Source: Nitrososphaerota archaeon
GTDB taxonomy: Archaea; Thermoproteota; Nitrososphaeria; Nitrososphaerales; Gagatemarchaeaceae
Direction: 5' to 3'
DNA: 8,498 nt
Assembly: GCA_005877185.1 (NCBI GenBank)
Contig: VBPQ01000063.1
Coordinates: forward strand, 1-8,498
Shown here: in pieces, positions 1 to 6,501 of the stretch
Position numbering within the stretch: the first letter of the stretch is position 1
Layout: every line of letters starts with the position of its first letter
Program-made: the position numbers and the translations under genes
Notes under the pieces: model-generated
Seen by the model: the letters and a program-made list of their open reading frames with translations, nothing else
Database searches by the model: none
What the model was told of the DNA's origin: nothing

Positions 1-420
1 CAGGGGAAGATAATGAGCGTGGGAGTCAGCAACTTCTCGCTGCAACAGCTTGTAGAAGCAAATGCTGCTCTCAAGAAATCGCGGCTGGCATCGAACCAGA
101 TGAGCTACAGCCTGCTGGACCGCTCCATCGAGAGGGGTATCCTGCCGTACTGCGAGAGGGAAGGAATCGCGGTCATGGCTTACTACCCCCTCGCCCACGG
201 AAGGCTGGCTTCCGGGGAGAGGAGGCTGGAGGAATTCGCAAGGAGGCGTTCAAAGACGTCCTCCCAGGTCGCCCTGAATTGGCTGACCTCCAAAGCAAAC
301 GTCTTCCCGATTCCGCGGGCCTCGGACCCTGCCCACGTCATTGAGGACGCAGGTGCGAGCGGATGGAGATTAGGCGAAGGCGAGATTGCGGAACTCGAGA
401 GACTCTTCCCCGTCAGGTAG
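1..420 (+). CDS. Aldo/keto reductase, C-terminal part (5' end outside window)
   Basis: This is the C-terminal part, about 139 residues, of an NAD(P)H-dependent aldo/keto reductase, a soluble TIM-barrel oxidoreductase acting on aldehydes or ketones. The frame is open to the left edge (Gln-Gly-Lys-Ile precede the first ATG at 13), so that ATG is internal. The family's strand motif GKI..VGVSNFS is visible, followed by NQMSYSLLDR (the usual NQ.xYsll.R segment). Next come the barrel strand IAVMAYYPLAHGRL and, near the end, ALNWL...FPIPRASDP, the usual cofactor-phosphate/adenine-binding region ending the barrel. The catalytic Asp-Tyr-Lys-His tetrad lies upstream and cannot be checked. The reading frame ends at TAG (418-420). 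The substrate cannot be told from this part. The next gene starts about 100-150 nt downstream with no obvious shared function. Confidence 0.88.
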   Translation, partial: QGKIMSVGVSNFSLQQLVEANAALKKSRLASNQMSYSLLDRSIERGILPYCEREGIAVMAYYPLAHGRLASGERRLEEFARRRSKTSSQVALNWLTSKANVFPIPRASDPAHVIEDAGASGWRLGEGEIAELERLFPVR

Positions 421-516
421 ACACGCTGTCACTGTGGCGGGTCATGGGGGCTATTATGGCTCATGCGTATTGGATTGCGTACACGTGAACGAATTTGAAA
501 GGAAGATTAAGGAGTA

Positions 517-570
517 ATGCTGTCTCAAAGGAAGAGCTGGCAGGAAAGGTTACTCGACTACGACAGATGA
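517..570 (+). other. Short ORF, possible frameshifted N-terminus of the LAGLIDADG-like gene
   Basis: A 17-codon reading frame starts at ATG 517, right behind a purine-rich AAGGAG (508-514 region, spacing only about 2 nt). It encodes a protein-like peptide containing SWQERLLDYDR. Its stop TGA (568-570) overlaps the ATG at 567-569 of the next frame (ATGA). Either this is a coupled leader peptide, or it is the original start of the LAGLIDADG-like protein, cut off by a one-base indel or by a programmed -1 shift. I cannot decide between these from one sequence. Confidence 0.3.
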
Positions 571-1094
571 GAACCACCAGCTGGAGTCGAAGGTTTGCCA
601 AGCGCGTTATCTCACCATTGGCAGCGAGAAGAGCACAAATCAAGCTCATCAAACAGGGAGCCAACATGTTCGAGATAGCTTGGTTGGCGGGGCTTCTAGA
701 TGGGAGGGGAGTGGTTGAGGTTGGAAGATACTATCCCAAAGGGAAGTGCAAGATTCTGCCCGATATATCGATTGATTTCAACATCCAGCATAAGGACGTC
801 GCTGAACATGCATCTGTGTTAATGGGAGGAGTCACCAAGAGAATAAAGGGAGGTCGCAGAATTCTGGCGTTTGTAAGGGGATGGGCGAAAGTAGCCGCGC
901 TTGCGGAGGCGATGGACCAGATGGTCAAAGACCCGGTTAAGGCCTGTAGACTTGCTACGATAGCTCAGAGAGCACGTAAACCAAATCCCTCTGTGTCGAC
1001 CGACGAAGAGAAAAGAGCTCCTCTAGACAAGCTAAGCGAAGTCTTCTTTCCAGATTGTCCTAGGCCACTTAGGGCCTATTTGACGAAAGATTAA
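567..1094 (+). CDS. LAGLIDADG-type protein, single domain, probably not an active nuclease
   Basis: The protein carries the family signature as WLAGLLDGRG (W at codon 680-682), followed by a strand-helix-strand pattern (ISIDFNIQHKDV...LMGG...GGRRILAFVRGWAKVAAL...) that fits one LAGLIDADG homing-endonuclease fold. Active enzymes have Asp or Glu at the eighth position of the motif, where it binds the metal; here it is Arg, so cleavage is doubtful. A domesticated DNA- or RNA-binding role is an inference. The start is uncertain. ATG 567 overlaps an upstream 17-codon ORF (ATGA). ATG 666 has a good GGGAG at 656-660 with 5-nt spacing and would give 142 aa. The frame stays open up to a TTG at 495. 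The N-terminal stretch is rich in Arg and Lys. Codon use looks more A/T-rich at third positions than in valS downstream, which would fit a mobile ancestry. No intron or intein host gene is seen around it. Confidence 0.6.
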   Translation: MRTTSWSRRFAKRVISPLAARRAQIKLIKQGANMFEIAWLAGLLDGRGVVEVGRYYPKGKCKILPDISIDFNIQHKDVAEHASVLMGGVTKRIKGGRRILAFVRGWAKVAALAEAMDQMVKDPVKACRLATIAQRARKPNPSVSTDEEKRAPLDKLSEVFFPDCPRPLRAYLTKD

Positions 1095-1205
1095 GACCTC
1101 ACCCGTTCCGCCAAACAAATCCCGGTGTTGGAGGTAGGTGGAAGACAAGAGCGAGATAGCAGTCGTACCGAGACAAAGCGATACGGCAGATTCCGTGTCT
1201 GGTGC

Positions 1206-1210
1206 GAGGT
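1206..1210 (+). promoter_or_regulatory. Shine-Dalgarno GAGGT that favours ATG 1216 for the S-component gene
   Basis: GAGGT lies 5 nt before ATG 1216. The competing GTG at 1138 has a stronger GGAGG (1130-1134), but only 3 nt from the codon, which is too close for normal use. The ATG 1216 start also gives the short polar N-terminus usual for S components. Confidence 0.45.
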
Positions 1211-1215
1211 CCGAG

Positions 1216-1872
1216 ATGGATATCAGGACGAGAAGGCTGGCGCTCGTCGCCTTGCTCTCGTCTCTGTATGTAGTTGCGAACGCTATCCCAATAGACGCCT
1301 TCATCGGCGGCGCAGGTTTCATCACAGCAGGCATCATCCTCCTCCCCGTACTGGCACGTCTTCTGAGACCAAAAGACTCTATTGTGATGGCACTTCTCGC
1401 CTCGCTTGGTTTGCTCGTCTTCCAACTATCCATAGTCCCAGTATTCGGTTTCTACGGGTTGTTGATTCCTTCGTCAGCCATCGTCATTGGTTCCTTAGGA
1501 ACGTACCGGTCATATCTCTACCCGTTGTCATACGTATTATTCGGTGCTGCGTGGTACATACTCTTCTCCGGTGGAACCCCTGCATGGCTCGTGCCATATC
1601 TGATAACCACGCTACTCCTGGCGGTTGTGCAGTCAAGACGAGCAAGAGTGAGTAAGTCGACTGAACTTGTCACCCACAGCCTTGGCACCACTATGTGTGA
1701 ATTGGTAACCTTGAACATTGGTTCCGTGAGCCTGTTGCATCTGCCTGCCGAACTCTGGACGGTCATCACGCCGTTTATGTTCTTGGAACGGACAATCGCG
1801 GCTGTCGGAGGGTCGAGCATACTTATCGCACTGGTGCGTGCGAAGGGAGTCCTGAGACTAGAGGGAATATGA
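1216..1872 (+). CDS. ECF transporter S component-like membrane protein
   Basis: A 218-residue integral membrane protein with about six hydrophobic segments: residues 8-30, 34-50, 55-77, 79-94, 101-118 and 122-139, then a C-terminal hydrophobic part around 183-207. The N-terminus (RRLALVALLSSLYVVANAIPID) and the end (PFMFLERTIAAVGGSSILIALV) look like the substrate-binding S subunit of energy-coupling-factor vitamin transporters. These capture a small molecule and hand it to the EcfT/EcfA module; no EcfA or EcfT gene is in the window, so a shared module elsewhere would be needed. ATG 1216 was chosen for its spaced GAGGT; a GTG at 1138 would add 26 mostly polar residues. The stop abuts the next ATG (TGAATG), and the third gene is QueC-like. 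The substrate is therefore plausibly a deazapurine, pterin or related compound, by context only. The family assignment is by pattern, not by alignment. Confidence 0.68.
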   Translation: MDIRTRRLALVALLSSLYVVANAIPIDAFIGGAGFITAGIILLPVLARLLRPKDSIVMALLASLGLLVFQLSIVPVFGFYGLLIPSSAIVIGSLGTYRSYLYPLSYVLFGAAWYILFSGGTPAWLVPYLITTLLLAVVQSRRARVSKSTELVTHSLGTTMCELVTLNIGSVSLLHLPAELWTVITPFMFLERTIAAVGGSSILIALVRAKGVLRLEGI

Positions 1873-2163
1873 ATGTGTAGAGCAGAGAAGCTTTGTTGCT
1901 TCAATTGCCTCGAGTGGTTCGACAAGGGCGGGGCAGGGTCTTGCGAAGTCTGCGGAGACTGGAATTGTCCAAGATGTGGGTCTTGCCTGTGCAGCCTCTC
2001 GACGAGAGAACAGAAGATTGCAATAGCCTACATGGCGACCTATGAGAATTTGCTCAGGGAGATCACCGAAGAAAGCTACGACTTTAGTAGACACGAGAGA
2101 ATATTGGAGCGGATAGCCGTTGAGCGTGGACACTTAACAACACGACCAGAGCAGGAAAAATGA
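1873..2163 (+). CDS. Small cysteine-rich zinc-binding protein
   Basis: A 96-residue protein with ten cysteines in its first 40 residues (C2, C8, C9, C12, C24, C27, C32, C35, C38, C40). They form CxxC pairs ending in CPRCGSCLC, enough for two zinc sites of the ribbon type. The rest (about 45-90) is predicted helical and charged, with no cysteine. I do not recognise a named family; archaeal proteins with a similar CPxCGxCLCxL ending are usually annotated hypothetical. The start is clear: ATG 1873 follows the TGA of the S-component gene directly and has GAGGG at 1861-1865 with 7-nt spacing. The stop TGA overlaps the ATG of the QueC-like gene (ATGA, 2160-2163), so all three are translated as one unit. 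By context it may be a partner or protein substrate of the QueC-like enzyme; this is inference. Iron-sulfur binding cannot be excluded. Confidence 0.75.
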   Translation: MCRAEKLCCFNCLEWFDKGGAGSCEVCGDWNCPRCGSCLCSLSTREQKIAIAYMATYENLLREITEESYDFSRHERILERIAVERGHLTTRPEQEK

Positions 2164-2909
2164 TCCGGATGTCCAGAAGCGCAGTCAACATGATCTCGGG
2201 TGGCGTCGATTCAGTCACCACTACCTACTACGTCAAGAAGGTCCTGAGACCCAAGAAGCAACTCCTCATCTTCTGCGATTATAAGCAAAGAACGTATGCT
2301 TACGAAGAATTCTGCATCAAGAAGGTCTCCCGGGAGCTGCGCACCCCCCTCAAGATCATCGACCTGAAGTGGCTCGGTCACATAAGTACCTCCTTGCTCA
2401 CGCACCCGGAGAAGGAGATACCGGAAACGAAGGAAGACGATCTGTGGGACCCAGCCAAAGCGAGGCAGCGCATACTTAGGTGGTGGGACCCTTGCAGAAA
2501 CGCGATTCTGTTGCTCGTAGGCTTGGCGCACGCAGAGTCCTTCTATATTTCAAAGAACGAGCGATTTGACGTGTACATCGGGATACGGAGGGAGACCCCT
2601 GTTGCGATGAAGGACAACACACCTGAGTTCCTAGAAGAGATCAATCGTCTTGCCGAGCAGGCGACTCACCACGGCGGCTACAAACTCCTCGCACCCCTGA
2701 TTACTTACGACAAGGACAGAGTCGTCAAGCTAGGGGAGGAACTTGGCGTCCCCTGGGAGTACACCTACAGCTGTTACTCTGGTCATGGCTTCAGAACGAT
2801 GGATGGTAAGAAGCTCCCGGTCCACTGTGGGATCTGCTCCAACTGCAAGAGGAGGAAAATGGCCTTCAAAGAAGCAGGAGTAAAGGATCCCTCGGCTTAC
2901 GCGAACTGA
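2160..2909 (+). CDS. QueC-like PP-loop ATPase (7-cyano-7-deazaguanine synthase family)
   Basis: The 249-residue protein has the PP-loop SGGVDS (13-18), which binds ATP to activate a carboxylate or amide. It also has the QueC C-terminal zinc site: C205 in TYSCY, then C223, C226 and C229 in HCGICSNC, followed by the family ending AFKEAGVKDPSAY. QueC turns 7-carboxy-7-deazaguanine into preQ0, in archaea the precursor of archaeosine in tRNA. Two conserved spots differ from the textbook enzyme. The usual VPxRN reads DPCRN (110-114). The substrate-side GYPDCRxEF reads VAMKDNTPEF (about 148-157), losing its Cys and Arg. It could thus be a genuine but divergent QueC or a paralogue with another substrate; QueC-like enzymes are known outside tRNA modification, for example in some phage-defence operons. 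No glutamine amidotransferase domain is fused. The start overlaps the upstream stop (ATGA) with a weak AGGA at 2153-2156; ATG 2169 is an alternative. No queD, queE or queF is present. Confidence 0.8.
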   Translation: MIRMSRSAVNMISGGVDSVTTTYYVKKVLRPKKQLLIFCDYKQRTYAYEEFCIKKVSRELRTPLKIIDLKWLGHISTSLLTHPEKEIPETKEDDLWDPAKARQRILRWWDPCRNAILLLVGLAHAESFYISKNERFDVYIGIRRETPVAMKDNTPEFLEEINRLAEQATHHGGYKLLAPLITYDKDRVVKLGEELGVPWEYTYSCYSGHGFRTMDGKKLPVHCGICSNCKRRKMAFKEAGVKDPSAYAN

Positions 2910-2940
2910 TTAGAACTGAAGACTCGACCGCGGGAAGCGT

Positions 2941-3486
2941 TCACTCCAGCTGAAGCTGGGGTTCGGAGACCTCCTCCTCCCCTGCCTTCCTCGCTACCCG
3001 GAACTGGTCGCCGATGATTGCTCTCTGGTTGAGAAGGCCAATCGGCTCCCCATTGTCTGTCACGACGAGAGTTCGGATGTGATGCTTCGCCATCAGCTTG
3101 ATCGCTTCGGAGAGTAGGGCGTCTGCCGTGACCGTGATGAGTGGGGAAGACATTATCTTCCTCACCAGGACCTTTGACGCGGGGAGGTCCTCCGCCGCGA
3201 CCTTGTTCAGTATGTCTCTCTCCGTGACGATTCCGACGGGGACTCCCTTGATGGTGATGAGGACGTTCCCGACGCCGCTTTCCCTCATCTGTCTCGCCGC
3301 GTCGAACGCAGACTCGTTCGCATCGATGGTGAGCGGGTCAGTCTTCACAAAGCTTCTGACCGTCGACGGCTTCTCTTCGACGTGCTCGATCCAGAAGGTC
3401 AGCGAGTAGTGGCAGTTGGGGCACTCCTCCGGTGTGCTATCGCCCTCGAAGATGTAGGAGCAGCGGTAACATTCCCACTTCGCCAT
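2941..3486 (-). CDS. Zinc-ribbon (rubredoxin-like) protein with two CBS domains
   Basis: A 181-residue protein. The N-terminus carries a rubredoxin-like metal site (C6, C9, C22, C25: WECYRCSYIFEG...ECPNC). Two CBS domains follow, about 43-100 (VKTDPLTIDANES...GIVTERDIL) and 107-162 (IMSSPLITVTADALLSEAI...PIGLLNQRAI). A CBS pair usually binds adenosine nucleotides and switches the activity of a partner; small stand-alone pairs with a zinc ribbon are common in archaea, and their targets are unknown. I start it at ATG 3486 because an AGGAG lies 6 nt upstream and proteins of this kind often begin MAKW. The longer ATG at 3507 (7 extra codons) has no Shine-Dalgarno and would sit near the expected transcription start. 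It converges with the QueC-like gene (31-nt gap) and diverges from valS. Confidence 0.88.
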   Translation of the reverse strand: MAKWECYRCSYIFEGDSTPEECPNCHYSLTFWIEHVEEKPSTVRSFVKTDPLTIDANESAFDAARQMRESGVGNVLITIKGVPVGIVTERDILNKVAAEDLPASKVLVRKIMSSPLITVTADALLSEAIKLMAKHHIRTLVVTDNGEPIGLLNQRAIIGDQFRVARKAGEEEVSEPQLQLE

Positions 3487-3492
3487 CGTCGA

Positions 3493-3497
3493 CTCCT
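3493..3497 (-). promoter_or_regulatory. Shine-Dalgarno AGGAG deciding the start of the CBS protein
   Basis: On the minus strand AGGAG is 6 nt before ATG 3486. The upstream in-frame ATG (3507) lacks any purine-rich motif, so the shorter protein beginning MAKWECYRC is preferred. Confidence 0.65.
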
Positions 3498-3520
3498 GAT
3501 TCGACATTGAACTTCTATTA

Positions 3521-3530
3521 ATGTTTAATC
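3521..3530 (-). promoter_or_regulatory. Probable TATA box of the CBS-domain gene
   Basis: The minus strand reads GATTAAACAT here, an A/T-rich box in otherwise GC-rich DNA. A start of transcription about 26 nt downstream (near 3500) would leave a short leader containing the AGGAG and ATG 3486. It was placed by spacing only. Confidence 0.45.
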
Positions 3531-3566
3531 GTTTTTGAGCGAAAAACGGGGGTTACATCGTCTTAA

Positions 3567-3587
3567 CTTCAAATACCCAAAGGGAGG
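3567..3587 (+). promoter_or_regulatory. Candidate valS promoter box and GGAGG motif
   Basis: CTTCAAATAC (3567-3576) is the nearest A/T-rich box before valS, and GGAGG lies at 3583-3587. The two do not fit together well. If the box is the TATA element, transcription would start near 3600, after the GGAGG, giving a nearly leaderless TTG start. If GGAGG is the ribosome site, it sits 16 nt from the TTG, which is long, and the promoter must lie further upstream. Confidence 0.3.
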
Positions 3588-3603
3588 TAGTGGCTGACAC
3601 CAC

Positions 3604-5943
3604 TTGCAGAACCAGTTTTCAGCCAAGATCGAAGCGACGGTATGGGACCCTAAGCTGGAGGAGGAGATCAGGCGACTCTGGGAGTCTGAAAAAATTTATG
3701 AATTCAAGCCAAGGAAGAATAAAAATCGTAATTTTTCGATAGACAACCCACCTCCGTATCCCTCCGGCAAACCGTGGCATCCGGGGGCTCTGACGCAGTA
3801 TGCGATGATAGACGTGATTGCCAGGGCGGCTCGGATGAGAGGGCTGAGCGTCCTGTATCCGATCGGGATAGACCGCAACGGCCTCCCGGTGGAGATCTAT
3901 GCTGAACGAAAGTACAGGGTTCAGATGAGGAAGACGCCCAGGGAGGAGTTCATCAACCTGTGCAAATACGCACTCGATGACCTCGAAGCGTACATGCTTA
4001 ACCTCATGAAGGCGCTCGGACTTTCGGGCGACTTTCAGAACAAGTACAGGACGGACTCGGAGGAGTTTCGGAAGCTGACCCAATGGTCATTCATAGAACT
4101 CTGGAAGAAGGGGCTCGTCTATATGGCGAACCGTCCAAACAACTACTGCGTCGATTGCAACACCACGATAGCCGACGCCGAGATAGAGTACGAGGAGCTT
4201 CCGACCTACTTGGTGACGAACAGATTCAAGGTCATAGGAGCAAAGCAGGACCTCCTCGTGGCAACGACACGCCCGGAATTGCTCGCTGCCTGCCAGATGA
4301 TCATTGTGCACCCGGGCGACCCACGCTATAAGAAGTATGTCGGGAAGACGGCCATCATCCCGATCTACAACAGGGAGGTGCAGATAAGGACGCACAGAAG
4401 CGTGGACATGAAGTTTGGGAGCGGGGCAGTCATGGTCTGCAGCTATGGTGATTATCACGACGTGATGCTGTTCAGGGAATTCAGGCTGAAGGAAGTCGTC
4501 GCGATCGACCTGGACGGCAAGATGACCGGAGTCACCGGCAAGTACGTGGGGATGGCCGTGAAGGACGCCAGGTCGCAGATAATTCAGGACCTGCAGGATG
4601 CCGGCGTCGCGGTCAGGGTCGATCAGATACAACATCGGACCCCGCTGTGTGAACGCAGCCGTACTCCGGTAGAGATCATACCGATGGAGGAGTTCTACCT
4701 GAAGCAGCTTGAGTTCCGCCCCATGATCAAGAGGCTGGCCAGGAAGATGAAATTCCATCCGGATATGCACAGGCAGATTCTTATGAACTGGATCAACAGC
4801 CTGACGACAGACTATCCGATATCGAGGAGGAGGTACTACTCAACGGAAATCCCGATCTGGTACTGCACGAAGTGTGGCACCCCTCACCTGCCGAAGCCCG
4901 GCAAGTACTACAGACCGTGGAGGGACCCGGCTCCGTTCAAGAGGTGCAAGAAGTGCGGGAACACGAAGTTCGTAGGCGAAACCCGGACCTTCGATACATG
5001 GATGGACTCGAGCCTCTCACCGTTGTTCATCACCAAGTTCATCAAAGACAGGCGGTTCCACCAGCTGACCTACCCGGTCACTGTGAGGACGCAGGGAAAG
5101 GACATAGTGAGGACCTGGCTCTACTACACCCTGCTCAAGTGCTATCTCCTGACGGGAAGGGCGCCCTTCAACCACGCCTGGATAGGCGGGTTGGGGCTCG
5201 ACGCAGACGGTCGGGCGATGAGGAAGAGCCTCGGAAACTTCCTCGACCCTGAGCCGCTCTTGGAGAGGTATGGGGCGGACGCCTTCCGGTTCTGGGGAGC
5301 CGGAGAGGCGGGGCTTGGTTTTGATTTCAGGGTAAGCGAGGACAGGATAGCCGGGGCCGGAAAGTTTCTCACCAAGCTCTGGAACACGGCGCGCTTCATC
5401 AGCTCCTTCCCTCAGCCCGGGTCAGCCAAGCTAACCCCCACGGACAGGTGGATGCTTTCGGAGCTGGGGAAGTTGATCACCGAGTGTGTCAGAAGCTATG
5501 AGCGGCTCGACTCCTTTGGCGTTGCCACGAGGTTGAGGGAGTTCCTCTGGAACGTCTTCGCTTCGCACTACATCGAGATGGCGAAGGGGAGGGCGTACGG
5601 AGACAGCGCCTCAACCGAGGAGCAGGAGGCTGCTTGGTACACCCTCCACGAAGTTCTCAGGGGCATGCTTCTCCTCCTCGCACCGATAACCCCGTACCTC
5701 ACGGACCAGGTCTGGAGGAATATCTACGGAGCGAAAAGCATCCACCTGGAGATGTTTCCGAAGCCGATGAAGTTTGCGATGAATCAGAAGGTAAGCCAAA
5801 GCATCCTGGAGTTCAACACGCAGCTGTGGAAGGTGAAGAAGGACAAGGGGTTGGCGCTGAAGGACCCCGTCGATGCCAAGATTCCCGACTTGCTGAAGCC
5901 GTACGAGAAAGACCTCGTCAGGATGCACCACATCCAGTCCTGA
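3604..5943 (+). CDS. valS: Valyl-tRNA synthetase, thaumarchaeal type with altered signature motifs
   Basis: A class I synthetase of 779 residues that charges tRNA-Val in the cytoplasm. The layout is complete. The N-terminal catalytic half holds PPPYPSGKPWHPGA (HIGH region, 59-62) and DRNGLPVEIYAERKY. The CP1 editing domain holds TTRPE (221-225) and GSGAVMVCSYGDYHDV. A zinc ribbon uses C421, C424, C448 and C451; then come WMDSS (466-470), the KMSKS region DADGRAMRKSLGN (538-542 = AMRKS) and a helical anticodon-binding domain. There is no C-terminal coiled-coil arm, so it is shorter than bacterial ValRS, as I recall for thaumarchaeal enzymes. The Ile of HIGH is Pro. In KMSKS the first Lys is Ala and the Ser is Arg, but the essential second Lys (K541) is kept. 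The start is TTG 3604: an in-frame stop lies 9 nt upstream, and the conserved WDPKLEEEIRRLW begins at residue 14, leaving no other choice. A split-barrel gene follows at a 22-nt gap. Confidence 0.9.
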   Translation: MQNQFSAKIEATVWDPKLEEEIRRLWESEKIYEFKPRKNKNRNFSIDNPPPYPSGKPWHPGALTQYAMIDVIARAARMRGLSVLYPIGIDRNGLPVEIYAERKYRVQMRKTPREEFINLCKYALDDLEAYMLNLMKALGLSGDFQNKYRTDSEEFRKLTQWSFIELWKKGLVYMANRPNNYCVDCNTTIADAEIEYEELPTYLVTNRFKVIGAKQDLLVATTRPELLAACQMIIVHPGDPRYKKYVGKTAIIPIYNREVQIRTHRSVDMKFGSGAVMVCSYGDYHDVMLFREFRLKEVVAIDLDGKMTGVTGKYVGMAVKDARSQIIQDLQDAGVAVRVDQIQHRTPLCERSRTPVEIIPMEEFYLKQLEFRPMIKRLARKMKFHPDMHRQILMNWINSLTTDYPISRRRYYSTEIPIWYCTKCGTPHLPKPGKYYRPWRDPAPFKRCKKCGNTKFVGETRTFDTWMDSSLSPLFITKFIKDRRFHQLTYPVTVRTQGKDIVRTWLYYTLLKCYLLTGRAPFNHAWIGGLGLDADGRAMRKSLGNFLDPEPLLERYGADAFRFWGAGEAGLGFDFRVSEDRIAGAGKFLTKLWNTARFISSFPQPGSAKLTPTDRWMLSELGKLITECVRSYERLDSFGVATRLREFLWNVFASHYIEMAKGRAYGDSASTEEQEAAWYTLHEVLRGMLLLLAPITPYLTDQVWRNIYGAKSIHLEMFPKPMKFAMNQKVSQSILEFNTQLWKVKKDKGLALKDPVDAKIPDLLKPYEKDLVRMHHIQS

Positions 5944-5965
5944 TAGTCGGTTGGCTGGTTGGATA

Positions 5966-6433
5966 ATGCCGCTGACCCCTGACGAAATCTCCGAGCTGCT
6001 ATCACAGCCGCTCCTGGGACACCTGGCCGTCGTCAGGGACGGGAAGCCTCACGTGACACCGATATGGGTTCACTACGACGGCGGCTCGTTCTACTTCACG
6101 ACCAGACTCTCACGCGTGAAGGGAAAGGCGGTATCCAAGAACGGTCGTGTGGCCATAAGCATCGCCACGAACGAGAGGCCGTACAGGGCGATCGTCGTTG
6201 AAGGGGAAGCCAACGTGGTCGAGAAGGACAAGTGGGAGCTCCTGAGGAAGATATCGACAAAGTACGGGAGAGAGGAGGGGGAGAGGTGGCTTGAGTACTC
6301 GAAGAAAGAACCGGACAGGGTCGCGGTCGTCGTCAAACCAAAGCGCCTGCTGTCCTGGCACTACGGAAGGGGAGACTACAGGAAGCAGAATGAGGGCCTC
6401 TCAATGAAGACGAAGCTCGATGAAAGAAGATAG
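5966..6433 (+). CDS. PPOX-type split-barrel FMN/F420-binding protein
   Basis: A 155-residue protein of the pyridoxamine-5'-phosphate-oxidase-like split beta-barrel superfamily. Visible family parts are the N-terminal helix PLTPDEISELLSQPLLGHLAVVR, the strand pair DGKPHVTPIWVHYDGGSFYFTT, then KGKAVSKNGRVAISI and the strand RAIVVEGEANVV. The barrel ends at VAVVVKPKRLLSWHYG. Members of this size in archaea and actinobacteria mostly bind F420 (or FMN) and act as small reductases or oxidases; the exact substrate is not visible. I chose ATG 5966, where the family homology begins, over an in-frame TTG at 5951. It lies 22 nt after valS on the same strand with no terminator between, so co-transcription is likely, though no functional link to valS is known. 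The last 20 residues are polar and likely disordered. Confidence 0.83.
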   Translation: MPLTPDEISELLSQPLLGHLAVVRDGKPHVTPIWVHYDGGSFYFTTRLSRVKGKAVSKNGRVAISIATNERPYRAIVVEGEANVVEKDKWELLRKISTKYGREEGERWLEYSKKEPDRVAVVVKPKRLLSWHYGRGDYRKQNEGLSMKTKLDERR

Positions 6434-6469
6434 TCTTTTGTCGAAGTCCGATTCTGCGTTTGCCACGTC

Positions 6470-6477
6470 TTAAATAA
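6470..6477 (+). promoter_or_regulatory. TATA box of the zinc-knuckle microprotein
   Basis: TTAAATAA stands out in GC-rich sequence, with its centre 28 nt before ATG 6502. That is the archaeal spacing for a transcript starting at or within a few bases of the start codon. No Shine-Dalgarno lies between, which agrees with a leaderless mRNA. Confidence 0.6.
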
Positions 6478-6501
6478 TTCTTGGCGGGCTCGTCAGCCGT
6501 A

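Noticed and set aside
421..516. Promoter or RNA gene between the reductase and the LAGLIDADG-like gene
   Set aside because: GAATTTGAAA (491-500) is A/T-rich, but its distance to any plausible start does not fit well, and no foldable RNA was seen.
1125..1655. 176-codon plus-strand frame overlapping the membrane gene
   Set aside because: It is Arg/Ser/His-rich with no family features, and it overlaps a frame with clear hydrophobic periodicity and S-component motifs.
1216..2909. Phage-defence system of the CBASS type IV or Qat kind, because of the QueC-like enzyme
   Set aside because: No CD-NTase, TGT-like gene, ATPase, TatD nuclease or effector lies nearby; the neighbour is an uptake subunit, so a metabolic or modification role fits better.
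2910..2940. Terminator between the converging QueC-like and CBS genes
   Set aside because: The 31 nt contain no T-tract on either strand and no convincing hairpin.
4087..4770. Long minus-strand frame (227 codons) inside valS
   Set aside because: It is antisense to the well conserved ValRS editing domain and has the His/Arg/Leu-rich composition of an antisense shadow in GC-rich DNA.
3604..5943. valS as a pseudogene, because both signature motifs are altered
   Set aside because: The frame is intact over 779 codons; the editing domain, zinc ribbon, WMDSS and the key His, Gly and second Lys are all kept.
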